NCBI GenBank assembly: GCA_020025305.1 | Contig: JAHHSG010000002.1 | Location: 62,001-126,000 of the forward strand | Source of the DNA: Oscillospiraceae bacterium | GTDB taxonomy: Bacteria; Bacillota; Clostridia; Oscillospirales; Oscillospiraceae | Length of the DNA: 64,000 nucleotides | Reading direction: 5' to 3' | Part shown: in pieces, positions 15,549 to 24,167 of the stretch | Numbering within the stretch: the first letter of the stretch is position 1 | Layout of the letters: every line of letters starts with the position of its first letter | Translations under genes and position numbers: made by a program | Notes under the pieces: generated by a model | Told to the model about the DNA's origin: nothing | Database searches by the model: none | What the model saw: the letters and a program-made list of their open reading frames with translations, nothing else

Positions 15549-17636
15549 TCATTCTACCCCGCGATAAAACAGGCCGCGGGTGTATTCGTCGGGGGTGAGA
15601 TCGTTCTCCCCACGGTAGCGACGGAAGATGCGCACGCACTCCTCCGGCGACTCGGTGGTGAAGCGAAGGCGACCCCAGCGCAGACCACAGGCGTGATACT
15701 CGGGCTTGTCGGCCAGGAAAAGAACACGGCTGTTTTGAATTTCGCTGCGGTGTCCGTAGGCGGGCAGCACAGGGAAGTGGGCGCCGGTACGGTCACTGAG
15801 ATAGTTCTCTTCTTGGCAGCGGCATGCGCCATCATTTTTGATGACGCAATTTTCCGTAATCATCAAAGGCAGTCGTCCGTAGACAATGGCTTCGCAGGGG
15901 AGATATTTTTTGAGATCCCGTATCTGTGCCTGCCGCAGTTCAAAGGACACGGTGGCACTTTGCAGCCCCTGTTCCTTTAAACAGAGGAGGGCACGGGAGT
16001 TAAACACATTCATTCCATAGTCGCCGCGAATCTCCAGAGGGAGACCCTCCACCATAGGGAGGTGTCCCAGATTGCTGACGGCCACAGCGGAAAGACCGGG
16101 GGTTTCGGTGAGAATGGCACGGAACTTCGCCTCGTCCTTCGTGCGAAAAATGCGGGGCAGCACGGCGCAAAAGCGGGTGCGATCGTGATAGGCGGTGAGA
16201 TCCACAAAGGGCAGCAGCTCCAGCGGAAGGTAGATCAGTTCCGGGCCGCACGCTACCAGCGCCTCCGTCAGTTGTTCAGGTCTTGCAATGGAGCAGGTAA
16301 AGCCCATGTGCCCGGTCGGTGCCGGGGCAGCGGGCAGGGGGGCGGCATCCAGACTGCGGCGCCGGGCACCCAGCTGGGACTCCAAGGCCTCCTGCAAGCC
16401 GGCAAGGGCCTCCCGACGCAGCGCATTGATGGCGCTGGCGCTCAGCATCAGACCCTCGTCCAATTCTATGTGGATTTCACGGGGGATAAACACGGTGCCG
16501 CCGGTTTTAGCAAGGCGGGTCTTTAATTCCTCTGCTGTGAGGGCACGGTTGCGGGCCGCCTCCGGCACAGCACCTTTGGCCGTGGCGATGGCGATCTTGC
16601 CATCCATATAGGAGGCCTGCACCGTTAACACGGCGGGGGTATCCCGGTGCACCGTACAGCGCATGGCAACATCTACCGTCCGCAGATCCTCCTTCTCATA
16701 AGCGGCACGGGCGGCGGCAAACAGCTCCTTGGGTTCCGCTGCCTTTTCCGGGCGGGAGCCGAACATCCCGGCCCCCTTCTTGCCCAGGTAGTACCAATCG
16801 GTAAAGCCGCTGCGGGAAAAGGCGTCGGTGAGCTGCTGTTGTTCCTCTTTGGCAGGGCGGCGTTTTTCATCCAAGATCCGGCGGTAAATTCCGGTGACCA
16901 CAGCCACATACTCCGGACGTTTCATGCGTCCTTCCAGCTTCAGACACGCCACCCCCATCTCCTCCATCTCCTGGAGATATGCCGAAAGATTGGCGTCTTT
17001 CAGGCTGAGGGGACGATTGCCGCGGGCCGGCTGATTGACGCCGTAGGGCAGGCGGCAGGGCTGGGCACAGCGCCCACGATTGCCGCTGCGCTCTCCGATG
17101 AGGGCGCTCATGGCGCACTGTCCGGAGTAGCACATACATAGAGCGCCGTGGGCAAAGACCTCAATCTCCGCAGGGCAGCTCTGACAGATGGTGCGGATGT
17201 CCTCCCGGGACAGTTCCCGGGCCAGAACCACCCGCTCCATACCCAGCGCAGCGGCACGGTTGGCACCGCCCAGAGAGAAGAGGCTCATTTGTGTGCTGGC
17301 GTGGACAGGAAGATCGGGCGCCACCTGCCGGGCCAGCTGGAAAACACCCCAGTCCTGAATCAGAACCGCATCCGCCCCAGCTTTGCTGGCATGGCGGAGC
17401 AGCTGGGCGGCGGCATCCAATTCCCGATCGCTCAGCAGCGTATTAAGAGTGAGGTAAACCTTTACACCGCGCAAATGACAGTAGCGGACGGCGGCGGCAA
17501 AATCCTCCAGAGTAAAATTCTTGGCGCTGCGCCGTGCGTTGAAGGAGCCAACGCCCATATAGACGGCATCTGCGCCGCATTGCACCGCAGCGACCATGGA
17601 GTCCCAGGAGCCTGCGGGGGATAGAATTTCTGCCAT
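15549..17636 (-). CDS. U32-family protein, RlhA-like (putative 23S rRNA hydroxylation)
   Basis: A 695-residue U32 protein with the N-terminal barrel (AEILSPAGSWDSMVAAVQCGAD) and the cysteine cluster CMCYSGQCAMS with RGRCAQPCRLPYG near residues 165-195. A long C-terminal extension also holds cysteines (CVIKNDGACRC). The length and extension match RlhA/YdcP, the U32 protein needed for 23S rRNA C2501 hydroxylation, rather than shorter collagenase-like members. The cysteines suggest an Fe-S cluster. It starts directly after the zapA stop codon, so the two are coupled. The precise substrate is inferred. Confidence 0.85.
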   Translation of the reverse strand: MAEILSPAGSWDSMVAAVQCGADAVYMGVGSFNARRSAKNFTLEDFAAAVRYCHLRGVKVYLTLNTLLSDRELDAAAQLLRHASKAGADAVLIQDWGVFQLARQVAPDLPVHASTQMSLFSLGGANRAAALGMERVVLARELSREDIRTICQSCPAEIEVFAHGALCMCYSGQCAMSALIGERSGNRGRCAQPCRLPYGVNQPARGNRPLSLKDANLSAYLQEMEEMGVACLKLEGRMKRPEYVAVVTGIYRRILDEKRRPAKEEQQQLTDAFSRSGFTDWYYLGKKGAGMFGSRPEKAAEPKELFAAARAAYEKEDLRTVDVAMRCTVHRDTPAVLTVQASYMDGKIAIATAKGAVPEAARNRALTAEELKTRLAKTGGTVFIPREIHIELDEGLMLSASAINALRREALAGLQEALESQLGARRRSLDAAPLPAAPAPTGHMGFTCSIARPEQLTEALVACGPELIYLPLELLPFVDLTAYHDRTRFCAVLPRIFRTKDEAKFRAILTETPGLSAVAVSNLGHLPMVEGLPLEIRGDYGMNVFNSRALLCLKEQGLQSATVSFELRQAQIRDLKKYLPCEAIVYGRLPLMITENCVIKNDGACRCQEENYLSDRTGAHFPVLPAYGHRSEIQNSRVLFLADKPEYHACGLRWGRLRFTTESPEECVRIFRRYRGENDLTPDEYTRGLFYRGVE

Positions 17637-17954
17637 TTACTTGTGGTTCTGCTGTTCCCGGAACAGCTGGCGCTTCAGCTCAGAGACTTCATTCTTGGCG
17701 GCGTTTGCCTCGTCCAGATAGGTCTTGAGCTGGCGCCGCAGATTCTCGTCGCCCTCCTGTGCCTTAAACAGCTCGTCGGCCAGGTTGACGGCAGCGAGAA
17801 CGGCGGCATCGCCGCGTCCCATGTGGGCGTTTTCGATGAGCTCGCTCATTTTCTGGTTTACCAGTGCACCCACTCTTTCCATGTACTCTGCGCTCTCCTC
17901 GGCGACCAACGTGTAGTCCTCGCCGCAGATATTGACTGTGATATGATTTGCCAT
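17637..17954 (-). CDS. zapA: cell division protein ZapA
   Basis: Small FtsZ-binding protein that bundles protofilaments at mid-cell. 105 residues from the ATG at 17954, with AGGAGG upstream. The 29 codons of open frame before it cross the promoter and are rejected. The N-terminal globular part is NHITVNICGEDYTLVAEES and the C-terminal half is a coiled coil ending in ELKRQLFREQQ. It is first in a minus-strand run with the U32 gene. Confidence 0.93.
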   Translation of the reverse strand: MANHITVNICGEDYTLVAEESAEYMERVGALVNQKMSELIENAHMGRGDAAVLAAVNLADELFKAQEGDENLRRQLKTYLDEANAAKNEVSELKRQLFREQQNHK

Positions 17955-18000
17955 AATAACCCTCCTGTTGGCATTGGGTATCGATAGTAATACATTATTT

Positions 18001-18009
18001 ATTATAACA
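18001..18009 (-). promoter_or_regulatory. extended -10 promoter of zapA
   Basis: On the minus strand TGT-TATAAT (18009-18001) is an extended -10. The expected -35 position is T-rich but not consensus. It diverges from the dnaD promoter about 70 bp away. Confidence 0.65.
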
Positions 18010-18077
18010 CAAAATTCCTTTGGGAAAAGGTTTTTTCCCAAGAAAGGCGGAATTTTCTGAAAAAAGCCCGGCGACCC

Positions 18078-18106
18078 TTTACGAAAAAGGGGATTTCGTG
18101 TAAAAT
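18078..18106 (+). promoter_or_regulatory. sigma-A promoter of dnaD-dnaC
   Basis: TTTACG (18078-18083), 17-bp spacer, TAAAAT (18101-18106), 39 bp before the dnaD start. Confidence 0.75.
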
Positions 18107-18144
18107 AGACTATCTACAAGAACGGAAGAGAAAGGAGAGTGCGT

Positions 18145-19044
18145 ATGGGCGGCTATATTTTGCGGCAGGAAGAAGAAAGCTTGGTGCTTCCCGCCGGGGC
18201 GGTGGATCGTCTGGTGGACAAAGGCAATGGCGATGCGGCGCTTTTATATCTGACGCTGATGCGTCTCTCGTCGGCGGTGACGCCGCAGGAGTTGATGCGC
18301 CGTCTGCATTGGAGCGAGCTGCGGCTGGACGATGCAGAGACGGCGCTGCAGCAGATGGGACTTTTGGAGCGCCGCAGCCCGGAGTCAATTCCGGAGCAGG
18401 CGGAGGAACGCCCTCAGTATACGACGCAGGATGTGGTGCAGATGCTGGAGGAGGACAGTGCCTTTGATCAGCTGCGCCGCCAGACGGAGGAGCGGCTGGG
18501 GAAGAAGCTGAATACGCCGGATTTGCAGATCTTGGCAGGCCTCTATGATAATCTGGGGCTGCCGGCGGATGTCATCTACCTTCTGGTGAACTACTGCATC
18601 AACCGATCTAAAAAGCGCTATGGCGAGGGGCGGCGTCCTACGCTGCGCCAGATCGAAAAGGAGGGCTATTATTGGGCCCGCCGGGGGATCTTCGATCAGG
18701 AGCGGGCGGACGAATATCTCCGTCTTTGCGCGCAGCAGGAGGAACAGTACTCGGGCTATATGCAGGTATTGGGGTTGGGTCGCCGCGGGCCGGTAGCCAG
18801 CGAGGAGAAGTACATCCGCAGCTGGATGGAGCAGGGCTTTTCCCCGGAAGTGGTGGCGCTGGCCTATGATAAGACGGTGCTTTATAAAAAAGAACTGAAT
18901 TGGCGGTACTTAAACGGTATTTTACGCCGTTGGCATGAGAATGGCTGGCATACGCTGGAGCAAGTCCAGCAGGGTGACAGCCGCAAAAAGAGTGAGAAAA
19001 AGACGGAACATACATCCGATATTGACCAGTACATGAAGTGGTGA
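18145..19044 (+). CDS. dnaD: DnaD-domain primosome protein
   Basis: DnaD remodels origin DNA and recruits the helicase loader in low-GC Gram-positives. 299 residues. The N-terminal winged-helix region is followed by a DnaD domain with YYWARRGIF near residue 175, and a second copy of the fold with SWMEQGFSPEVVALAYDKT and WRYLNGILRRWHENGW near 230-270. ATG 18145 is chosen because AAAGGAG (18131-18137) stands 7 nt before it; a GTG at 18139 is too close. The DnaC-like loader gene follows by 13 bp, so the pair acts in restart or initiation. Confidence 0.92.
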   Translation: MGGYILRQEEESLVLPAGAVDRLVDKGNGDAALLYLTLMRLSSAVTPQELMRRLHWSELRLDDAETALQQMGLLERRSPESIPEQAEERPQYTTQDVVQMLEEDSAFDQLRRQTEERLGKKLNTPDLQILAGLYDNLGLPADVIYLLVNYCINRSKKRYGEGRRPTLRQIEKEGYYWARRGIFDQERADEYLRLCAQQEEQYSGYMQVLGLGRRGPVASEEKYIRSWMEQGFSPEVVALAYDKTVLYKKELNWRYLNGILRRWHENGWHTLEQVQQGDSRKKSEKKTEHTSDIDQYMKW

Positions 19045-19057
19045 GGAGGGATAGGCT

Positions 19058-20053
19058 ATGGCATACGACGGAAAGATCATGCGCCGGGCGCTGGCCCGGT
19101 TTGAGGAGGATAAGCAGCGCCGTGCCCAGCAGTTTGAGGAGCGCCGGCAGCGTCTTTTCAGGCAGATTCCCCGTCTGGCGGCAATCGACACCGAACTACG
19201 CAGCACCATGTCCCAGATCATTGCCAAAGCGCTGCAGCGGGGCACAGACCCGGTGCCGGCCATTCAGGTGATCCGGGATAAAAATCTGGATCTGCAGCGG
19301 GAACGGGCCGAACTTTTGCTCCGTGCCGGGTATGACGAGGATGCCTTGGAGGAAAAGCCCAACTGCCCCTTGTGCAATGACAGCGGCTATCGCGGTAGTG
19401 CCCTGTGCCAGTGTCTCCAGACCTACTATGCCCGGGAACAGATTGCGGAGTTAAGCCAGATGCTGGATATGGGTACGGAGACCTTTGATACCTTTTCCTT
19501 TGACTGGTATTCCACGGATCGCGGCAGCTATGCCCGTTCCCCCCGTGAGACGGCGGAGCACAATTTTGATGTCTGTCAGGACTACGCCCGTCAGTTCTCA
19601 CCCCGCAGCGGCAACCTGCTGCTGTTTGGTGCTCCGGGTCTGGGCAAGACTTTTCTCTCTGCGTGTATGGCGCGGGTGGTCAGCGAGAGCGGCTACTCCG
19701 TGGTCTACGATACCGCTTCACGTATCTTTGCCCGGTTTGAGGACGCCAAGTTCCGCCGGGATGAGGAGGATAGCTCCGATGAGGATGTGAACCGCTATTT
19801 GAACTGCGATCTCCTCATTATGGACGATCTGGGCACGGAGATGACCACCAGCTTTGTCCAGAGCGCATTCTATCAATTGGTGAACCAGCGGCTGATGGAG
19901 GGACGCAAGACGGTGATCAATACCAACCTGAACCCCACGGAAATCGGTCGGCGCTACGGTGCACAAATTCTCTCCCGTATGGAGGGGGAATATGAGATTC
20001 TGCCGTTTATCGGACAGGATATCCGCTGTCTCAAACGGCAGAGGCAGGGGTAA
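19058..20053 (+). CDS. dnaC: DnaC/DnaI-type replicative helicase loader
   Basis: AAA+ ATPase that loads the replicative helicase onto DNA. The 331-residue protein has an N-terminal helical region and a zinc-binding cluster (CPLCNDSGY with CQC, near residues 104-126). The ATPase core has Walker A FGAPGLGKT near 190, Walker B LLIMDDLGTE near 252 and a sensor NTNLNPTEI near 288. It follows dnaD by 13 bp and ends at a strong terminator. A phage DnaC is possible, but the dnaD partner and core context favour the host gene. Confidence 0.92.
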   Translation: MAYDGKIMRRALARFEEDKQRRAQQFEERRQRLFRQIPRLAAIDTELRSTMSQIIAKALQRGTDPVPAIQVIRDKNLDLQRERAELLLRAGYDEDALEEKPNCPLCNDSGYRGSALCQCLQTYYAREQIAELSQMLDMGTETFDTFSFDWYSTDRGSYARSPRETAEHNFDVCQDYARQFSPRSGNLLLFGAPGLGKTFLSACMARVVSESGYSVVYDTASRIFARFEDAKFRRDEEDSSDEDVNRYLNCDLLIMDDLGTEMTTSFVQSAFYQLVNQRLMEGRKTVINTNLNPTEIGRRYGAQILSRMEGEYEILPFIGQDIRCLKRQRQG

Positions 20054-20063
20054 AGACAGAGAG

Positions 20064-20090
20064 GTGCAGTCCTTCGGGACTGCACTTTTT
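20064..20090 (+). terminator. terminator of dnaD-dnaC
   Basis: GTGCAGTCC-TTCG-GGACTGCAC with a TTTTTG tail: a 9-bp stem with a stable UUCG loop. Confidence 0.92.
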
Positions 20091-20186
20091 GTTCTTGTGA
20101 CAGAATTGTTATATCTGCGTCACCCGGCAGTCACCTGCGGAGTGTAAAATATAGGTGTATTTACACAAGAGAAGGAGAGTGCCGAC

Positions 20187-21191
20187 ATGGACAACCAAAC
20201 TCCACAGGGGAGAAGTGCGTCACGTCGCAGACGGAAGCGCCGCAAAGAGCGGCGGAGGAAGCGTATGAAATGGATGCTGTGCCTGTTGGCAGTGGCGGCG
20301 GGTTTTGTACTGGTGGGACGATGGGCCGCAGATCCGGACTGGCTGCAAGAGGGTAAGGACCGCCTTCAGCATTTCCTGTGGAATGATGTGATGCCGGATG
20401 CCGGCCATGCCAAATCCCTGCTGGTGGTGGAGCAGGGGAGTGGAACCGTGTGCCTCTCCAAAGAAGAGAAAAAGCGGTGCCAGCCGGCCAGTCTTGCAAA
20501 GCTGTTTGTCATCGAATATGCTGCCACCTTCACACAGCTGGAGGATGTGGTGGAGGTAAATGAGGCGGCGCTGGCGCTGACAAAGCCGGAGTCCTCTATG
20601 GCGTGGCTGGAGCCAAAGGAGTATTATCTCCGAGATCTCTTTGCAGCCATGCTGGTTCCCTCGGGAAATGATGCCGCCTATGCCGTGGCGGATTACTGCG
20701 GCGGCCGCATCGACCCCACGGCTGCACCCGGTCAGGAGCGGGTGGAGGTTTTTATGGAAAACCTGCGCCAACACCTCTCACAGCAGGGCTATGGTGATAC
20801 CATGCTCTACGACCCCAGCGGCTTTGATGAGGAGGCCTATACCACTGCGAAGGATCTGTGCCGGGTAGCCGAACGGCTGCTGGCGTATGACTGGGTGCGG
20901 GAGATGGTGGGACAGCTCTGGTATACAGCGGAATTGCCGGATGGGAGTATTCAGTCGTGGAAGAATACAAATCTTTTTTTAGAGCCCGTCTCCGAATTTT
21001 ATCATGAAAATGTGATCGGGGTAAAGACCGGTTCAATGCCGGACAATTACCACTTGCTGGTTCTTTACCGCCAGCACGGCAAGGAATTTTTAGTTTGCAG
21101 TCTTGGCTCCAAGTCCGACACTGCCAGATACCATGATGTGATCGGCATTTTAAAGAAGCTGGATGCATCGGATTATTTGCAGGAAGAGTAA
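20187..21191 (+). CDS. D-alanyl-D-alanine carboxypeptidase (S11 family)
   Basis: Trims the terminal D-Ala of peptidoglycan stem peptides. The 334-residue protein has a very basic cytoplasmic N-terminus (RRRRKRRKERRRKRMK), one membrane anchor (about 28-46), and the three serine-hydrolase motifs SLAK (near 101), SGN (near 161) and KTGS (near 279). It is anchored by an uncleaved N-terminal helix rather than a C-terminal amphipathic one, like some DacF/VanY-type relatives. A 7-bp inverted repeat GTGTAAA/TTTACAC (20142-20166) lies just upstream. It has its own terminator. Confidence 0.9.
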   Translation: MDNQTPQGRSASRRRRKRRKERRRKRMKWMLCLLAVAAGFVLVGRWAADPDWLQEGKDRLQHFLWNDVMPDAGHAKSLLVVEQGSGTVCLSKEEKKRCQPASLAKLFVIEYAATFTQLEDVVEVNEAALALTKPESSMAWLEPKEYYLRDLFAAMLVPSGNDAAYAVADYCGGRIDPTAAPGQERVEVFMENLRQHLSQQGYGDTMLYDPSGFDEEAYTTAKDLCRVAERLLAYDWVREMVGQLWYTAELPDGSIQSWKNTNLFLEPVSEFYHENVIGVKTGSMPDNYHLLVLYRQHGKEFLVCSLGSKSDTARYHDVIGILKKLDASDYLQEE

Positions 21192-21203
21192 CAAGCACTG
21201 GAA

Positions 21204-21239
21204 AAGCGGGGGATAGGGGCTTGCCTACCCCGCTTTTTG
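21204..21239 (+). terminator. terminator of the carboxypeptidase gene
   Basis: AGCGGGG...CCCCGCT stem with an inner TAGG/CCTA helix, then TTTTTG. Confidence 0.88.
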
Positions 21240-21332
21240 TGGTTTACGGCTAAAAAATGCCAATTTCCCGACAAAATCCGGGAGATTCTGCAACCTGTTG
21301 GGCATAAAATAAGGGGAAAGGAGGGGACGAAC

Positions 21333-22163
21333 ATGAGATTTCCGCAAAGAGGGGAATTTTTATCCTGCCGAGTCCGCTACATAGAGGCAGAGCGGATCTA
21401 CCCCAATCCGCACCAGCCACGCCGCACCTTTGAAATGGAGGCGTTGGAGCAGCTGGCGCAGAGTATTTCCCGCTACGGCATCCTGCAGCCGCTGACGGTG
21501 CGCTCTGTAGCCGACGGATATGAATTGGTGGCGGGGGAGCGGCGGCTCCGTGCTGCCAAGCTGGCAGGCCTTCGGGAGGTGCCCTGCCTGCTGGCACAGG
21601 TGGGGGAGGAGGACTCGGCACTGTTGGCGCTGATCGAAAATTTACAGCGGCGGGATTTGAATTTTTGGGAGGAGGCGGAGGCCATTGCACGGCTCATCAG
21701 CGAATACCATCTCACCCAGGAGCAGGCGGCGGAGAAGATCGGCAAGTCTCAGTCGGCTGTAGCCAATAAGCTGCGGCTGTTGCGCCTGAGTCTACCGGTG
21801 CGGCAGGTCTTGCAGGCAGCGGAACTGACGGAGCGCCATGCCCGTGCCCTGTTACGCCTCAGTGATGAACACCAGCAGATACAGGCCGCCCGCACGGTGG
21901 CGGAGCGGGGGTATACGGTGGCGCAGACGGAGAGCTATGTGGAAAGGCTCCTTGCACAAGACCGGACGACACCGCCCCGTGGGCGCAGTACCTACGTGAT
22001 CAAGGATGTGCGTCTATTTCTCAATAGCGTGAGCCATGCCATGGATGTGATGCGGCGCAGCGGTGTGGAGGCAGCCTACGGACGGCAGGACACGGAGGAG
22101 GAAATCTGTCTGACGATCCGCATACCAAAACGCAGGGAAAAAGCGGTTGTTACGGAATTGTAA
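21333..22163 (+). CDS. noc: ParB-family protein, probably nucleoid occlusion protein Noc
   Basis: Second ParB homologue, 276 residues from ATG 21333 (AAAGGAGG upstream). It has the CTP-pocket motifs AGERRLRAAKLAG and ENLQRRDLNFWEEAEA and the HTH TQEEQAAEKIGKSQSAVANK-type block (here TQEQAAEKIGKSQSAVANK). Noc blocks septum formation over the nucleoid in Bacillus. The call rests on its being a ParB paralogue away from parA. It lacks the N-terminal amphipathic membrane helix of Bacillus Noc and starts almost at the ParB domain. I saw no Noc-box palindrome (ATTTCCCGGGAAAT) in the window. Confidence 0.75.
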   Translation: MRFPQRGEFLSCRVRYIEAERIYPNPHQPRRTFEMEALEQLAQSISRYGILQPLTVRSVADGYELVAGERRLRAAKLAGLREVPCLLAQVGEEDSALLALIENLQRRDLNFWEEAEAIARLISEYHLTQEQAAEKIGKSQSAVANKLRLLRLSLPVRQVLQAAELTERHARALLRLSDEHQQIQAARTVAERGYTVAQTESYVERLLAQDRTTPPRGRSTYVIKDVRLFLNSVSHAMDVMRRSGVEAAYGRQDTEEEICLTIRIPKRREKAVVTEL

Positions 22164-22248
22164 TGCTCTTTTAGCGAAAAAGCGATATAATCAAGAGAGC
22201 TATATTGCGTATATGGCAAGAGTACCGTCACTGAAGGAGGACCCCTGT

Positions 22249-24009
22249 ATGAGCAAAGAGAAAGAGACGCTTTTGCAGGAATCTATGGAGCCGCAGCAAA
22301 GAGAAGGACAGACCGAAACGGAGCACAGCGGCGCACAGGGGGAAACACCCTGTGATAGGGTGTGTGGAGAAGAAAATGCCCTGCCGGAGAATCATCGCCC
22401 GGTGCACAGATGGAAAAAGCCGGTATGGATCGGTGTGTTGACCGTGGCGGCGGCCTTGGTGCTGTGCTATGCCGGATTGTGTGTGGCCGCCGGCATGAGC
22501 AAAACCGTGGCCAGCGGCGTCTATGTGTTGGATGTGGACATGGGCGGGCTTAGCCGGGAGCAGGCGGCGCAGCGCTGGGAACAGGAGCAGGCGGCGCTTT
22601 TGGAGCGCACGACTGTTTCGCTCACTGCAGGGGAGGAAACGCTGAGCCAAGTGACACTGCAGCAGATGGGCGCTTCAGCAGCGGCAGAAGCGGCAGTGGA
22701 TGCGGCGTGGAACGTGACCCACGACAATATTTTTCTGGGCGGCTGGTATTTGCTTTACGGCTGGCTTGCCGATATCCATGTGCAGCCCCAGTGGACGGTA
22801 GACAGCGGCACCATGCGCCGCTGCGCTAAAGAACTGAGCGAGCAGACGTGCATACCGGCGAAGGATGGAGCGTGGCGTCTGGATGAAAGTAAGAGCGATG
22901 GATTTTATGTCACCTGCGCTGCCGACGGCTATCGCATTGATCCGGCGCAGCTGATGACGTCACTGCGCACCGCCTTGGAGCAGGGCGATCTTTCTCCGGT
23001 TTCGTGCAGCTATCAGTCGCTGGCCGGCAAGCCACTGGATTTGGATGCGCTTCACCAGGAGATCTGTGCAGAGGGCATCAGTGCCATGTATGATAAGGCT
23101 ACGGGAGGCTTGACGGAGGAGCGTCTGGGCGTGGAGTTCGACCTGACTGAGGCCAAGGCGCTGCTGGAACAGGCAGAACCCGGCGTGGAACTGGAGATCC
23201 CTGCCACCATTACCCGTCCCAAGGTGACCAAGGAGGAGCTGGAAGAGGTGCTGTTCCGGGATGAACTGGGCAGCTATACCACCTATGTCAGCGGCTCCTG
23301 GGGCCGCATCAGGAACGTGGAGATTGCGGCAGACAGTATCAACTACTGGGTGCTCAACCCCGGCGAGAGCTTCAGCTACAACGAGGGCATCGGCCCTACC
23401 ACGGCAGCCAACGGCTATCATCCCGCCCCCAGCTATGTGGGCGGCAAGACCGTGGACGACTACGGCGGCGGTGTGTGTCAGGTGTCCTCTACCCTTTATT
23501 ACGCCACGCTGCTGGCCAACCTGGAGATCGTCACCCGCTACTGCCATCAGTATGCCCCCAGCTACATCCCCTTTGGCTGTGACGCCACGGTGTATGAGTA
23601 CCCCATCGACTTTGTGTTCCGGAACAATACGGATTACCCCATCCGTATTGTTACCAGCTGGTACGGCTATAATCTCACAGTGACCATTCAGGGCACCAAG
23701 GTGGACGACAGCTATGTGGAGATGGTGACGTCCATCGAGGGGGAGTACCCCTATGAGGTGATCTATCGGGAGGTGGATAACCTGGCCCCCGGCGTGGAGG
23801 TGGTGGAGCAGGACCCCTATACCGGCTATACCGTCTACGCATGGCGCTATGTGTATGCCGGTGACGGAACGCTGATTTCCAGCAATCTGGAGTCTGTGAG
23901 CAATTACGAATCCCGGGATATGATTATCAAGGTGGGCAAGAAGCTGCCGCCCAAACCCGCCCCGGAGCCTGCGCCGGCCCCGAAACCCGCACCTGCCGGC
24001 GGCGCATAA
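22249..24009 (+). CDS. VanW-family membrane-anchored protein
   Basis: A 586-residue surface protein of unknown function. It has an acidic cytoplasmic N-terminus, one membrane segment (about 60-85), one or two YoaR-like putative peptidoglycan-binding regions (about 90-340), and the VanW domain (about 370-510) with NPGESFSYNEGIGPTT, GGGVCQVSSTLYYA and EYPIDFVFRNNTDYPI. A G5-like stretch and a proline-alanine tail (PPKPAPEPAPAPKPAP) follow. ATG 22249 has AAGGAGG; an upstream start would overlap noc. VanW domains sit in some glycopeptide-resistance clusters but are common in ordinary Firmicutes, so no resistance is implied. Confidence 0.88.
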   Translation: MSKEKETLLQESMEPQQREGQTETEHSGAQGETPCDRVCGEENALPENHRPVHRWKKPVWIGVLTVAAALVLCYAGLCVAAGMSKTVASGVYVLDVDMGGLSREQAAQRWEQEQAALLERTTVSLTAGEETLSQVTLQQMGASAAAEAAVDAAWNVTHDNIFLGGWYLLYGWLADIHVQPQWTVDSGTMRRCAKELSEQTCIPAKDGAWRLDESKSDGFYVTCAADGYRIDPAQLMTSLRTALEQGDLSPVSCSYQSLAGKPLDLDALHQEICAEGISAMYDKATGGLTEERLGVEFDLTEAKALLEQAEPGVELEIPATITRPKVTKEELEEVLFRDELGSYTTYVSGSWGRIRNVEIAADSINYWVLNPGESFSYNEGIGPTTAANGYHPAPSYVGGKTVDDYGGGVCQVSSTLYYATLLANLEIVTRYCHQYAPSYIPFGCDATVYEYPIDFVFRNNTDYPIRIVTSWYGYNLTVTIQGTKVDDSYVEMVTSIEGEYPYEVIYREVDNLAPGVEVVEQDPYTGYTVYAWRYVYAGDGTLISSNLESVSNYESRDMIIKVGKKLPPKPAPEPAPAPKPAPAGGA

Positions 24010-24041
24010 GTCCATTTTGCGCACCGACCATAGAGGAAAAC

Positions 24042-24070
24042 AACGGCTCGCCAAAAGGCGGGCCGTTTTG
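24042..24070 (+). terminator. terminator after the VanW gene
   Basis: AACGGCTCGCC-AAAA-GGCGGGCCGTT, an 11-bp stem followed by TTG. Confidence 0.85.
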
Positions 24071-24091
24071 CTGGAAATTTCCCACAAATGG

Positions 24092-24100
24092 TGGTATAAT
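24092..24100 (+). promoter_or_regulatory. extended -10 promoter of mnmE
   Basis: TGG-TATAAT (24092-24100) without a consensus -35; 68 bp before the mnmE ATG. Confidence 0.65.
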
Positions 24101-24167
24101 AAACTACTTATATCATGCGTCGCCCCCAGTTAGGGGCGGCAGGAGCGTTCAGGAAAGGAGAAAAACC

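Noticed and set aside
22249..24009. Vancomycin-resistance determinant
   Set aside because: VanW domains are widespread in ordinary Firmicutes, and no vanHAX genes or VanRS regulators are nearby.
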